Positions 7,347 to 15,681 of a DNA stretch of 64,000 nucleotides are shown one piece after another. Each line of letters begins with the position of its first letter. Position 1 is the first letter of the stretch. Under the pieces are notes generated by a model that had not been told where the DNA came from, made no database searches, and saw nothing but the letters and a program-made list of their open reading frames with translations. The translations under genes were made by a program, and so were the position numbers. The stretch is taken from positions 124,001 through 188,000 of the forward strand of contig NZ_CP091786.1 in the NCBI RefSeq assembly GCF_022024015.1, read 5' to 3'. This DNA is from Prevotella sp. E9-3. GTDB taxonomy: Bacteria > Bacteroidota > Bacteroidia > Bacteroidales > Bacteroidaceae.

Positions 7347-9809
7347 ATGACTTTGAATAGTTTTTTTAAGTTATGCCTTGTCATTTGCCTGCCCCTTTTG
7401 GCTGGTGGACAAGGTATGGCTGTGAATCGGGCTTCAGTAGAAAATCCTGAAGACCGTACCAGTCTTATTCAGAATCCATCATTCGAAACCAATGGTACCA
7501 CAGGTTGGACGGTTAATAATATGTCCACGCAGAACAACTCCGTGTTTTCTCAGAAAAGAGGCGTGTACTATCTGGAGTCGTGGGTCAGTATGGGGCAGAA
7601 ACTCGGTTCGGCCTCCGTTACACAGACGTTGAAGGACCTGCCACAAGGCAATTATATTCTCAAGGCTCATGCCCTGCATATTCAGCAGTCTGCCAGTGGC
7701 AGTACGGCCAATAAAGGAACTGCCCAGACGGGTGTTGTGCTTTTTGCCGGCACTTCCGAGACCGTGGTCACGGCCATGAAACAGTATGAGGTGGCTTTCT
7801 CGGTAATCGGCGAAAAGAGCGATGTTGAGATAGGCTTGAAGGCCGAAGGGGCTACGGGCAACTATTTGTGCGTGGACAATTTCATCCTTCAGTATGTGGG
7901 CGAACTGACCACTGACAGCTATGTGGAGACGATATGCCAGCTGATGACTCAGGCACAGGGCCTGTTGGACAAGGGCGTGCAGAATACCGTTGCCCAGCAA
8001 CTGCAGACCGCCATTGCCGCGGGGCGTGAAGCCACGCTGACGCAGGAGGGCACTCCGCTTACTGAATATGATGCCGACAAGCTCACCGCTGCCTATCAGC
8101 AACTCGTTGCTGCCGTTGAGGCCGGTCTGTCGTCGCGTGCTCTCTACGATGCCCTTCAGTTGCGTATCGACTATGCCCAAAAGGTAGTGGGCTGGTGGCA
8201 GAACACAGAACGAAAGGCTACGGCCGTGGCCAATCTGACCGAAGCCATCAGTGTGGCCACTCAGGCTGTCACCGACTATTCGCTGGCCGATACCGATTTG
8301 AAAGGGGCTGTTACAGCCTTGAACAGTAAGATATCGGCTGTCGATAAGAAAATCTACTGCAGTGGCAATGCCTGTGGCAGTGATGCCGACTTGAAGAAAA
8401 CCACCAGTCAGTGGTGCTACGAACGCAGTCTGCAGTCAAAGCATTGGATTCTTTTCTGGGAAGCAGGCTATGGCATGACGGCCCCGTCGGTGGTGCCTGG
8501 CATTCTTGAGACTGCCGATAAAATCTTTGAGTTCTACGCCGACAGTCTGAAGTATATCACCATCAATCAGGGTAAGTCAAAGACTGATACCTACAAGATG
8601 ATTATCCGCCTGCGCCACACCACCGACTGGGAGGCCAGCGGTAGTGGTATCGACAATATGATTGGATTGCTGACGCTCTCGAACGGCGCCCATACCTCGC
8701 GCTCAGGACAGACCGTGGCCCACGAGATAGGTCACTGTTTCCAGTATCAGACTCACTGCGACAACAACAATAACAACGGATGGATGTACAACTGGGGGCA
8801 GTCCACGCTGAACGTGTTCTGGGAGATGTGTGCACAGTGGCAGGCCTATAAGTTCTATCCCGACATGCAATTCAACAACGAGTGGTTCACCAATACCATC
8901 AACGGTCTGCACCGCCATCCGTTGTGCGTGGATCTGCGCTACAACAACTTCTTCATTCAGGACTATATGTGCCACAAGCATGGCATGGACTTCTTAGGCC
9001 GTATGTGGAACGAGTCAAAGAGTCCGGAAGACCCGCTGCAGGCTTATATGCGACTCACCATGAGCGGACTGTCATCCAAAAAACTCAGTCAGTTGGGTGA
9101 TGAGATGTGGGAGTATGGTGCCCGCATGACCACATTCGACATGGATCCTATCCGTGATCGTGGAAAGAGCTCTATCAACAAGCGCAATCAGACTGCTCTG
9201 GTGAATGCCGGAGACGGATTCTGGAGTCCGACGGCAGCCAACTGCATAGAGAACTTTGGTAATAACGCTATCCGACTGAATGCTCCTTCTACCGAAAAGA
9301 CTATCTATGCCGAACTGGTGGGACAGGCAGGAAAGGCCGGCTATACCTCACACAACAAGACAAAGGCCGGTTGGCGTGTAGGTTTTGTGGCCCTTCAGAA
9401 AGATGGTACTCGCTTGTATAGTGAGGTGGGAACGGCCACCTATAAGGACTCGGTGACGATTGTATCGTTCGACTGTCCGGCCAAATGCTCTTATGTGTGG
9501 CTTGTGGTGAGCGGAGCTCCCACCAGTTATTGGACACGCGACTGGCTGAGCTGGGATAAAGAGGGTGTCGCCGAACAGTGGCCCTACCGTGTGAAACTCT
9601 ATCAGACCAATGTCTATGGCAAGGCCAACAACAACACCCTGCCCAGTGGTATCGACGATATCCGCATTCTGAATGGTGAAAAGCCTTGCGCAGATACAAA
9701 CGTCTATGACTTGCAGGGACGTAAGGTCAGCTCTTCACTCACAGATGGCTGTTCAAGTCTGAAGAGTGGCGTTTACATCGTTGGTGGAAAGAAAGTACTA
9801 ATGAAATAA
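7347..9809 (+). CDS. Secreted HEIGH zincin-like protein (DUF6055-type)
   Basis: An 820-aa secreted protein. After a signal peptide come a galactose-binding-like jelly roll (N-P-S-F-E-T-N-G-T-T-G-W opening, about residues 38-185) and helical repeats (about 190-330). The catalytic-looking region is about 345-610, with the zinc motif H-E-I-G-H-C-F-Q at 458-465 and a conserved W-E-M-C-A-Q-W-Q segment downstream. The HExxH implies a metallopeptidase-like fold, and I recall this arrangement as DUF6055, but no substrate is known. It ends in a sorting-type tail (V-Y-D-L-Q-G-R-K...G-V-Y-I-V-G-G-K-K). It lies 62 nt after GH43 and 19 nt before the DUF2264 gene, so it may expose glycans on glycoproteins. 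Confidence 0.75.
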   Translation: MTLNSFFKLCLVICLPLLAGGQGMAVNRASVENPEDRTSLIQNPSFETNGTTGWTVNNMSTQNNSVFSQKRGVYYLESWVSMGQKLGSASVTQTLKDLPQGNYILKAHALHIQQSASGSTANKGTAQTGVVLFAGTSETVVTAMKQYEVAFSVIGEKSDVEIGLKAEGATGNYLCVDNFILQYVGELTTDSYVETICQLMTQAQGLLDKGVQNTVAQQLQTAIAAGREATLTQEGTPLTEYDADKLTAAYQQLVAAVEAGLSSRALYDALQLRIDYAQKVVGWWQNTERKATAVANLTEAISVATQAVTDYSLADTDLKGAVTALNSKISAVDKKIYCSGNACGSDADLKKTTSQWCYERSLQSKHWILFWEAGYGMTAPSVVPGILETADKIFEFYADSLKYITINQGKSKTDTYKMIIRLRHTTDWEASGSGIDNMIGLLTLSNGAHTSRSGQTVAHEIGHCFQYQTHCDNNNNNGWMYNWGQSTLNVFWEMCAQWQAYKFYPDMQFNNEWFTNTINGLHRHPLCVDLRYNNFFIQDYMCHKHGMDFLGRMWNESKSPEDPLQAYMRLTMSGLSSKKLSQLGDEMWEYGARMTTFDMDPIRDRGKSSINKRNQTALVNAGDGFWSPTAANCIENFGNNAIRLNAPSTEKTIYAELVGQAGKAGYTSHNKTKAGWRVGFVALQKDGTRLYSEVGTATYKDSVTIVSFDCPAKCSYVWLVVSGAPTSYWTRDWLSWDKEGVAEQWPYRVKLYQTNVYGKANNNTLPSGIDDIRILNGEKPCADTNVYDLQGRKVSSSLTDGCSSLKSGVYIVGGKKVLMK

Positions 9810-9828
9810 TAAAACTTAGTTAATTAAC

Positions 9829-11133
9829 ATGAGAAAAACGATTTTTAGCGCGATTATGTTGCTGGCTGTGCTGGTGGCAATGCCTGTCGATGCAAAGAAA
9901 AAACAGGCTAAACAAGCACAGAGCGAGCGTGAGTATTGGGTGGAACAGGCCTGGAAAATGGCGCAGCCCGTGTTGGAGAATATGGCAAAGGGCGAACTGC
10001 AGAAGAACATGCAGACAGAGTTCTCACCCTCGTTTGACAACCGCAACCGTAAGGTGGTATATATGGAGACCTTCGGCCGACTGATGGCCGGTATTGCTCC
10101 TTGGCTGGCTCTGCCCGACACCCTGCCGCTGAATGCCACAGAGGCAGACAAGAAAGAACTGGAACAGCGCCGCCAGCTGCGTGAATGGGCTTTGGCTTCT
10201 TACAAGCATTCGGTGGATCCCGACTCGCCCGACTATCTGGTATGGGGCGCATCAGGTCAGAACCTGGTGGATGCCGCCTATATCGCCGAGTCGTTCATCC
10301 GTGCCTATGACGCCCTGTGGGTGCCACTCGACAAGGTGACCAAGGAACGCTATATCAAGGAGTTCAAGATGCTGCGTAAGTATGAGCCGCCTTACACCAA
10401 TTGGTTCCTCTTCTCTTCAACTATCGAGAGTTTCATTGCCAAGGCTGCCGGACTGAAGGAGTATGATGATTTCCGCGTGATGATGCCTATCCGCAAAACC
10501 GAGGAATGGTATGTGGGCGACGGATGGTATGCCGACGGACCGGTGTTCGCTTTCGACTATTACACCAGTTATGTATTCCATGCCATGTATCTGGAAACAC
10601 TGAAGAATATGATTGATGCCAAGCAGAGCGGCACCCGCCTGGAGTACCAGAAATACTACAACCGCGCCATGAAGCGTGCACAGAAGTTTGCCATCATCCT
10701 CGAGCGCTTCATCTCGCCCGAAGGCACCTTCCCCGTCATTGGTCGTTCAACGCCTTACCGTATGGCAGCCCTTCAGCCACTGGCCCTGCTGGCCTGGTAT
10801 CAGAAACTTCCGCAAGACCTTTCCAACGGACAGGTTCGCGCAGCGCTCACACAGGTGATGCACCGTATGTACGACCATCAGAACAACTACAACGAGAGTG
10901 GATTCCTCACCATCGGCTTCTGCGGTCATCAGCCCGAAACGGCCGACTGGTACACCAACAACGGTTCGCTCTATATGACCTCCCTCTCGCTGATGCCTCT
11001 CGGTCTGCCTGCCGACCACGATTTCTGGACCTGTAAGGCTGAGCCTTGGACCCAGGTGAAGGCATGGAACGGACAGCCCTTCCCGAAAGACCATCGCTGG
11101 GCCGACGACATCGTGACCAAGGATAAGTGGTAA
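9829..11133 (+). CDS. DUF2264 family protein, putative uronic-acid glycosidase
   Basis: A 434-aa protein with a signal peptide (I-M-L-L-A-V-L-V-A-M-P-V-D-A) and a single all-helical DUF2264 domain, recognisable from Y-M-E-T-F-G-R-L-M-A-G-I-A-P-W-L, the S-P-D-Y-L-V-W-G region and W-Y-V-G-D-G-W-Y-A-D-G-P. The fold belongs to the (alpha/alpha)6 barrels of unsaturated uronyl hydrolases; from memory the family has been assigned to GH154 with beta-glucuronidase activity, which should be verified. There is no sorting tail, so it probably stays periplasmic. Last gene of the operon, followed by a strong terminator. Confidence 0.82.
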   Translation: MRKTIFSAIMLLAVLVAMPVDAKKKQAKQAQSEREYWVEQAWKMAQPVLENMAKGELQKNMQTEFSPSFDNRNRKVVYMETFGRLMAGIAPWLALPDTLPLNATEADKKELEQRRQLREWALASYKHSVDPDSPDYLVWGASGQNLVDAAYIAESFIRAYDALWVPLDKVTKERYIKEFKMLRKYEPPYTNWFLFSSTIESFIAKAAGLKEYDDFRVMMPIRKTEEWYVGDGWYADGPVFAFDYYTSYVFHAMYLETLKNMIDAKQSGTRLEYQKYYNRAMKRAQKFAIILERFISPEGTFPVIGRSTPYRMAALQPLALLAWYQKLPQDLSNGQVRAALTQVMHRMYDHQNNYNESGFLTIGFCGHQPETADWYTNNGSLYMTSLSLMPLGLPADHDFWTCKAEPWTQVKAWNGQPFPKDHRWADDIVTKDKW

Positions 11134-11146
11134 GAAGCGATGTGCT

Positions 11147-11195
11147 AAAAAAGCTAGGCGTTCTGGGAGTTTAATCCAGAACGCCTAGCTTTTTT
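11147..11195 (+). terminator. Rho-independent terminator after the glycan operon
   Basis: A perfect 20-bp stem (11147-11166 pairing with 11176-11195) around a 9-nt loop. It begins with A6 and ends in T6, so it can terminate in both directions, including transcripts arriving from the minus-strand peptide gene. Confidence 0.93.
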
Positions 11196-11245
11196 AATTT
11201 CTGCGTGGTAATATTTTTAATTGTTAAACTTACTTGATACAGTGA

Positions 11246-11419
11246 TTATGACTCAGAGGTTACCTTACCTCCACGGGGAATACTATCTTTTACTCGAACT
11301 TTTACTCGAATACCACCATTTACTTCCTCCAACTCTTCCTTTGTCAGAGTGCGTTCGTCCTTTTCATTCTTTTGTGTCAATTGAACTAAAAGGCAAAGAA
11401 AATTGCCGAATTTTGTCAT
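11246..11419 (-). CDS. Small peptide with double-glycine leader (57 aa)
   Basis: A 57-aa reading frame with the leader T-L-T-K-E-E-L-E-E-V-N-G-G at residues 24-36, the classic pattern recognised by C39 peptidase/ABC exporters. The predicted mature part is 21 residues, basic and strand-like (I-R-V-K-V-R-V-K, then D-S-I-P-R-G-G-K). This suggests an exported bacteriocin, signal or modified peptide precursor. The start is the only Met before the leader. A near-consensus -7 box (TAATTTTT) lies upstream. No exporter or maturation enzyme is in the window, so the function is unknown. It is divergent from the HTH gene at 11487. Confidence 0.6.
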   Translation of the reverse strand: MTKFGNFLCLLVQLTQKNEKDERTLTKEELEEVNGGIRVKVRVKDSIPRGGKVTSES

Positions 11420-11458
11420 ATTTTTGTTTCTTCTTGCACATTTTATATGAAAAATTAG

Positions 11459-11466
11459 TATTTTTG
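11459..11466 (+). promoter_or_regulatory. -7 box before the HTH/DUF1016/Fic cassette (TATTTTTG)
   Basis: TATTTTTG matches TAnnTTTG, 20 nt before the ATG at 11487. Confidence 0.55.
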
Positions 11467-11486
11467 CTACATTAAAATTTCGTATA

Positions 11487-11696
11487 ATGGCAAATAAAGA
11501 TCTCAACAGATTGAAAGTGGTGCTTGTTGAACAGCACAAAACAGCAAAATGGTTAGCAGAGCAAATGGAAAAAGACCCTGCGACAATTAGTAAGTGGTGT
11601 ACCAACAAAGCACAGCCTTCATTAGAGACAATCAAAAAGATTGCAGAAATCCTACAGGTTAAAATGAGCGACCTTGTAAGCAATGAACAACTCTAA
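11487..11696 (+). CDS. XRE-family HTH regulator, 69 aa
   Basis: A single Cro/CI-type domain: a first helix (D-L-N-R-L-K-V-V-L-V-E), the H-K-T-A-K-W-L-A-E-Q-M HTH helix, the recognition helix D-P-A-T-I-S-K-W-C-T, and the conserved S-L-E-T-I-K-K-I-A-E-I-L-Q-V. At 69 residues it is a bare DNA-binding domain. It lies 14 nt before the DUF1016 nuclease gene and is probably the cassette's autoregulator, a common arrangement for selfish or defence modules. Confidence 0.85.
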   Translation: MANKDLNRLKVVLVEQHKTAKWLAEQMEKDPATISKWCTNKAQPSLETIKKIAEILQVKMSDLVSNEQL

Positions 11697-11710
11697 ACAC
11701 GAAGTAAATC

Positions 11711-12799
11711 ATGGCAAATGAGATAAAACCAATAATGTCAACCGATATTTCAGCAAAGGATGCAGCAGTTGGAAATTTGATGACTGACCTCCGCCAAATC
11801 ATTGACGAAGCGCGAATTCATGTGGCATCTACAGCCAACTATGAGCTAACCATGATGTACTGGCATATTGGCGAGCGAATTAACCGCGACGTGCTCGGAA
11901 ATGAACGGGCTACATACGGAAAACAAATTATCGCAACAGTGTCACGACAATTACAGACATGGTATGGCAGTAAGGGTTTTGAGGAGAGAACAATCAGGAG
12001 AATGGTGCAATTTGCGCAAGAATTCCCTGATTGGCAAATAGTGTCACCGCTGGTGTCAAAATTGTCTTGGACTCATTTCCTGACTATTATGACACTGAAA
12101 GACCCACTTCAACGAGAGTTTTATCTCACAATGGCAGCAAACGAGAGGTGGAGTAAACGTACACTTCAATCAAAGATTGATGGAATGCTATACGAACGTA
12201 CAGCATTGTCTTCAAAGCCTGAGGACGTTGTAAAACAGGAACTAGCCAATGTCAGAGATAATAAAGTTGTTTCTCCTGATGTGGTATTCAGAAGTCCCTA
12301 TTTCCTTGAATTTACCGGATTAAAAGGCTTGTATAGCGAGAAGGACTTGGAAGATAGTCTTGTCGCACATCTGGAACAGTTCATTCTTGAACTTGGAAAT
12401 GGATTCTGCTTTGCAGAGCGTCAAAAGCGAATGATTATTGATGGAGAGGACTTCTATCTTGACCTGCTATTCTATCACCGCAAACTACATCGCCTTATTG
12501 CCATTGATTTGAAACTCGGTCGTTTCAAAGCTCAATACAAAGGTCAGATGGAGCTCTATCTACGTTGGCTTGAGCAGAATGAAATGGAGCCAGGGGAAGA
12601 AACACCACTTGGTCTTTTACTCTGTACCGAAGGTAGTGAGGAACAGATTGAACTTCTCCAACTCGACAAATCGGGAATAAAGGTCGCTCAGTATATGACA
12701 GAATTGCCTCCGCGTGACATTCTCGTTCAACAGATACAAAAGTCCCTTGAAGTTGCAAAAGCTAAATGGGGAAATGAAAGAAAGGAGGATGAGGTATGA
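11711..12799 (+). CDS. DUF1016 (YhcG-type) PD-(D/E)XK nuclease
   Basis: A 362-aa protein with an N-terminal DUF1016 helical domain (M-M-Y-W-H-I-G-E-R-I to the S-W-T-H-F segment, about residues 20-170) and a C-terminal PD-(D/E)XK nuclease domain. The nuclease core is visible as E-D-F-Y-L-D-L-L-F-Y-H-R followed by I-A-I-D-L-K-L-G, supplying the Asp and D-x-K. Proteins of this family are repeatedly found in type I restriction loci and defence islands; the biochemical target is not settled. The stop overlaps the Fic start (ATGA), so the two are co-translated. Confidence 0.9.
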   Translation: MANEIKPIMSTDISAKDAAVGNLMTDLRQIIDEARIHVASTANYELTMMYWHIGERINRDVLGNERATYGKQIIATVSRQLQTWYGSKGFEERTIRRMVQFAQEFPDWQIVSPLVSKLSWTHFLTIMTLKDPLQREFYLTMAANERWSKRTLQSKIDGMLYERTALSSKPEDVVKQELANVRDNKVVSPDVVFRSPYFLEFTGLKGLYSEKDLEDSLVAHLEQFILELGNGFCFAERQKRMIIDGEDFYLDLLFYHRKLHRLIAIDLKLGRFKAQYKGQMELYLRWLEQNEMEPGEETPLGLLLCTEGSEEQIELLQLDKSGIKVAQYMTELPPRDILVQQIQKSLEVAKAKWGNERKEDEV

Positions 12800-13797
12800 G
12801 TGAAATGGCAGATAAGTTTAAGAAGGCTGACGAGAACAACCGTTTGCTGTCAGCATACAGACCTTTACCGCCCGAAACACTAAAATCGTTAAGAGAGTAC
12901 TACCGCGTAGGGCTCACTTATACGAGTAATGCCCTTGAAGGCAATAGCCTGACAGAGTCAGAAACCAAAGTAGTCATTGAGGACGGATTGACGATTGAGG
13001 GTAAGCCCCTGCGCGACCATTACGAGGCAGTAGGTCATGCCAAGGCCTACGACTATATCTACCAGATTACCGAAAAGGAAGGTCTTGAAGAAGAGGACAT
13101 TCTGGCTCTTCATCGCCTGTTCTATCAGCAGATAGATGCCGAAAAGGCAGGAAAATATCGTGAAGTAAAGGTTTATATCAGCGGCAGCCGTTATGCGGTA
13201 TCGGCAGTATCTAAGATTCCTGCTGAGATGCAGAAACTTGTTAAATGGTACAATGACAACGAGAAGAAGTTGCACCCAATAGAGTTGGCGGCTACGTTGC
13301 ATCAGCGTTTTGTCTTCATTCATCCCTTTGTGGATGGCAACGGGCGTGTGGCGCGTCTGCTGATGAATTTCGCTTTGTTGCGCAACGGCTTTACCATTGC
13401 CATTATTCCTGCTGTTCTGCGTCATGAATACATCTATTCGTTAGAGGCAGCCCATACTCGTCCAGAGGTCTTTGTTGACTTTATTGCCGACCGTGTGATA
13501 GCCACCCAACTTGACCTGATCAGGCTGATGCGGGAAGACGATGATACTGTAAATGATACTGTAAATGATACTGTAAAAGCAGTCGCGCCCCAGCTTTCAA
13601 AGACCGAACAGACCGTCTTGAATGCGATAAGTACGTACCCCAATTATTCTTATGAGAAGCTTGCCACATACTGCCAGCTTTCTCGTCCTACTATCGCCCG
13701 TACCATCAAAGCCCTCCAAAGCCGCGAGTTCATCCGACGCATAGGCTCTGATAAAACTGGTCATTGGGAAGTTATCGGAAAGGGGGATGAGGTATAA
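12796..13797 (+). CDS. Fic family AMPylase-like protein with C-terminal winged HTH
   Basis: A 333-aa Fic protein. The N-terminal inhibitory helix is present (S44-N-A-L-E48-G-N), the catalytic motif H176-P-F-V-D-G-N-G-R-V-A-R is complete, and a winged-helix DNA-binding domain closes the protein (about residues 270-325). Fic enzymes transfer AMP or related groups to protein hydroxyls; with an intact inhibitory Glu it should be auto-inhibited. A linker near residues 250-261 is coded by three copies of GATACTGTAAAT (13543-13576), giving D-T-V-N repeats. The 4-bp overlap with the DUF1016 gene implies a joint role. Confidence 0.92.
   Translation: MSEMADKFKKADENNRLLSAYRPLPPETLKSLREYYRVGLTYTSNALEGNSLTESETKVVIEDGLTIEGKPLRDHYEAVGHAKAYDYIYQITEKEGLEEEDILALHRLFYQQIDAEKAGKYREVKVYISGSRYAVSAVSKIPAEMQKLVKWYNDNEKKLHPIELAATLHQRFVFIHPFVDGNGRVARLLMNFALLRNGFTIAIIPAVLRHEYIYSLEAAHTRPEVFVDFIADRVIATQLDLIRLMREDDDTVNDTVNDTVKAVAPQLSKTEQTVLNAISTYPNYSYEKLATYCQLSRPTIARTIKALQSREFIRRIGSDKTGHWEVIGKGDEV
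13543..13576. repeat. 12-bp tandem repeat in the Fic linker
   Basis: Nearly three copies of GATACTGTAAAT, in frame, encode D-T-V-N units; copy number could vary by slippage. Confidence 0.85.
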
Positions 13798-13902
13798 GTG
13801 AGATCATGAAAGAATGGAATAACTTAACTTTCGCAAGCTCCGCTTGCCTTGAAGAATAAAGGGAGACTTCGTAACATGCGAAACTTGAATGAAGAAATAA
13901 TA

Positions 13903-14220
13903 ATTCTCTTAGGAAGTAAAACAATAAGAATTGCATTCTAATTCTTTTCAAGCATAATTCTATTGGTTTTCATGCTCAATAGAATTATAGCTAAAATTCA
14001 AAAAATTATAGCTATAATTTTCGCAATTATAGCTATAATTTTTTTTACGTGTTTATCTGTTGCTTCTTAACAGACAGCAAAGAAGTTAGCAATATTCATT
14101 ATTTTGGCACGCACCTTTTTGTTTGCTCCGCCCCCGAATCATATATAGTTTTCCTTACTTGCTATCTCAGTAGTACTTTCACGCTCTTCTGACCAATCTT
14201 TACGATGGCGATGGAACCAG
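13903..14220. repeat. Direct repeat A, left flank of the capsule locus
   Basis: These 318 bp match 31498-31773 (repeat B) with three substitutions and one 42-bp length difference. Contents in order: the inverted repeat AATTCTATTG/CAATAGAATT (13956-13965 and 13977-13986), three 16-bp palindromes, a minus-strand remnant of the last codons of a DUF3332 gene (14067-14114, ending N-F-F-A-V-C-stop), and the last ~19 codons of an LRR gene (14162-14220, minus strand). The stretch 13798-13902 holds no gene beyond an 18-codon frame at 13806, and 14221-14372 holds nothing recognisable. Confidence 0.93.
13983..14040. repeat. Array of three 16-bp palindromes at 21-bp period (AGCT core)
   Basis: AATTATAGCTAAAATT (13983-13998), AATTATAGCTATAATT (14004-14019) and AATTATAGCTATAATT (14025-14040), separated by 5-bp spacers CAAAA and TTCGC and followed by T6. 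The period equals two helical turns. Confidence 0.9.
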
Positions 14221-14372
14221 GCTTCATCGATATGTCACTCCTAGACTTCATTTTTTAACTCCATTTTGCCCCAATAATGAATAATTTTTTATGTTTTGGG
14301 GCAAAAATATGTCGAACAATGGAGTATTCTCAGTAATTGTTTGTATTTGCCAGCAAATAAAAGATCATCAAT

Positions 14373-14687
14373 ATGGAACAGAAGCTTATTGCGAGAGACC
14401 AAGAGTGCTCTATGCTACGGGACTGCATGGAGTCAGACCGTTCGGAATTTGTTATCGTTTATGGAAGAAGGCGCGTGGGAAAGACCTTCCTCATAGATCA
14501 GTATTTCAAGATGAATTATGATTTCAGTTTCGTGGGCTCGCATCGTTCCACGCAAAGGGTTCAACTACGTAACTTTGGGAAAGCCATGAAACAGTATGCA
14601 GGTTTAAAGACTGTACCAAAGTATGCCGACTGGTTTGTCACTTTTGACAACTATTTGCGCAAAAAAAATGAACAAATATTTTATTAA
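14373..14687 (+). pseudogene. Truncated AAA/ATP-binding protein (archaeal-type ATPase family)
   Basis: The N-terminal ~100 residues of a DUF234-type ATPase are readable, with a Walker A motif Y-G-R-R-R-V-G-K-T-F-L-I and the following D-Q-Y-F-K and L-R-N-F-G-K-A segments. Family members are normally 400-480 aa; this frame stops after L-R-K-K-N-E-Q-I-F-Y, with no Walker B or C-terminal nuclease domain downstream. It lies between repeat A and the capsule promoter, consistent with a recombination scar at the locus edge. Confidence 0.8.
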
Positions 14688-14734
14688 AATCGACGGAAAT
14701 TGAAAGTTTTTTGCTTTCGTTTGACTTTTTTTGC

Positions 14735-14742
14735 TACCTTTG
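14735..14742 (+). promoter_or_regulatory. Capsule operon promoter (TACCTTTG)
   Basis: TACCTTTG with a TTTG about 15-20 nt upstream. Transcription from about 14748 gives a leader of 200 nt or more before the antiterminator gene. Confidence 0.6.
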
Positions 14743-14747
14743 TAAAG

Positions 14748-14952
14748 ATTTTCCGCATTCTCTGTTGGATGACTGTCGTTTTAAGCGACTATTTGAAAAC
14801 AAAACAGCTCACGCCGTGCTGAGAGAGGCGAAGTCTTCGGACGGAGTCGAACGAGGCGGGCTGCATCGGAAAAGCCGCAAGGCGATTCCGCCAGAGGTGG
14901 GAAGCGGGGAATGGCATCGAACCGATGAACGAGCGATAGCTCAGCCGATGAA
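14748..14952 (+). promoter_or_regulatory. GC-rich leader of the capsule operon
   Basis: In contrast to the AT-rich flank, this stretch is GC-rich and rich in short inverted repeats (for example GGCG-ATTC-CGCC, GAGC-GATA-GCTC, and CATCG/CGATG pairs). In Bacteroides, UpxY proteins act on the 5' leader of their own capsule operon, so this is the expected target. I see no clear U-tract terminator. Confidence 0.45.
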
Positions 14953-15681
14953 ATGCAAAAAAGGTCCGATATGAGCACATTGTCTAATGTGGAAACTGGA
15001 CGAGGCCAGGCCAATCCTCCGAGTGTCAGGGTTCTTCGAAGTATCGAAGCGACCGAAGGTCGATTAGCCCCTGATACCATCCCCGAAGCTAGAAGCGCAC
15101 AAACCGGGGTGTCGGTAAAATATGTACCTACACCTGACAAGAGTTGGTATGTGTTCCGCGCCTCTTACGGCAGAGAAGATAGGGCATCGGACTATATCGT
15201 AGAAGACGGCACATTTGTATATATCGCCAAGCGCTATGTTCGCAAGACGGTAAACGGTAAACAAAAGAAGGTTTTGGAGACTTTAATCCCGAACCTTCTT
15301 TTCGTATATTCCACTGAAGAAAAGGCTGAGGAGTATGTTAAGAACACACCAGCCCTGTCCTTTCTCACCTATTACTACAATCATTTTGAGTTGGACAAAG
15401 ACCAGAAGAATCCTCCATTGACTGTTTCCCGTAAGGAAATGGAGAACTTCATCATTGCCACCTGCAACCAGAGTGAGCATCTGAAGTTTGTCACCGAATC
15501 GCAGTGCCATTTCAAGGGCGGCGAGACGGTGATGGTCATCGACGGCATGTTCAAGGGAGTCGAGGGAAGGGTCGCCCGGGTATCAGGACAACAGCGGGTG
15601 GTCCTTTCTTTGTCAAACGTCGGACTCATTTCTACGGCTTATATACCAACCGCCTTTCTGAGAATGAAGAATGAAAAGTGA
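14953..15681 (+). CDS. UpxY-type NusG-like transcription antiterminator
   Basis: A NusG N-terminal domain starts at about residue 63 (S-W-Y-V-F-R-A-S-Y-G-R-E-D) and a KOW-like C-terminus is seen (F-K-G-G-E-T-V-M-V-I-D-G-M-F-K-G-V-E-G). UpxY proteins let RNA polymerase read through the long capsule operon. The first ~52 codons are unlike the family and share the leader's GC-rich composition; starts at 14971 (ATG) or 15109 (GTG, V-S-V-K-Y) are possible. The stop overlaps the next gene by 11 bp. First gene of the locus, as is usual for UpxY. Confidence 0.85.
   Translation: MQKRSDMSTLSNVETGRGQANPPSVRVLRSIEATEGRLAPDTIPEARSAQTGVSVKYVPTPDKSWYVFRASYGREDRASDYIVEDGTFVYIAKRYVRKTVNGKQKKVLETLIPNLLFVYSTEEKAEEYVKNTPALSFLTYYYNHFELDKDQKNPPLTVSRKEMENFIIATCNQSEHLKFVTESQCHFKGGETVMVIDGMFKGVEGRVARVSGQQRVVLSLSNVGLISTAYIPTAFLRMKNEK

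Noticed and set aside
13983..14040. Palindrome array as a CRISPR
   Set aside because: Spacers are 5 bp, there are no cas genes, and units are near-identical palindromes.
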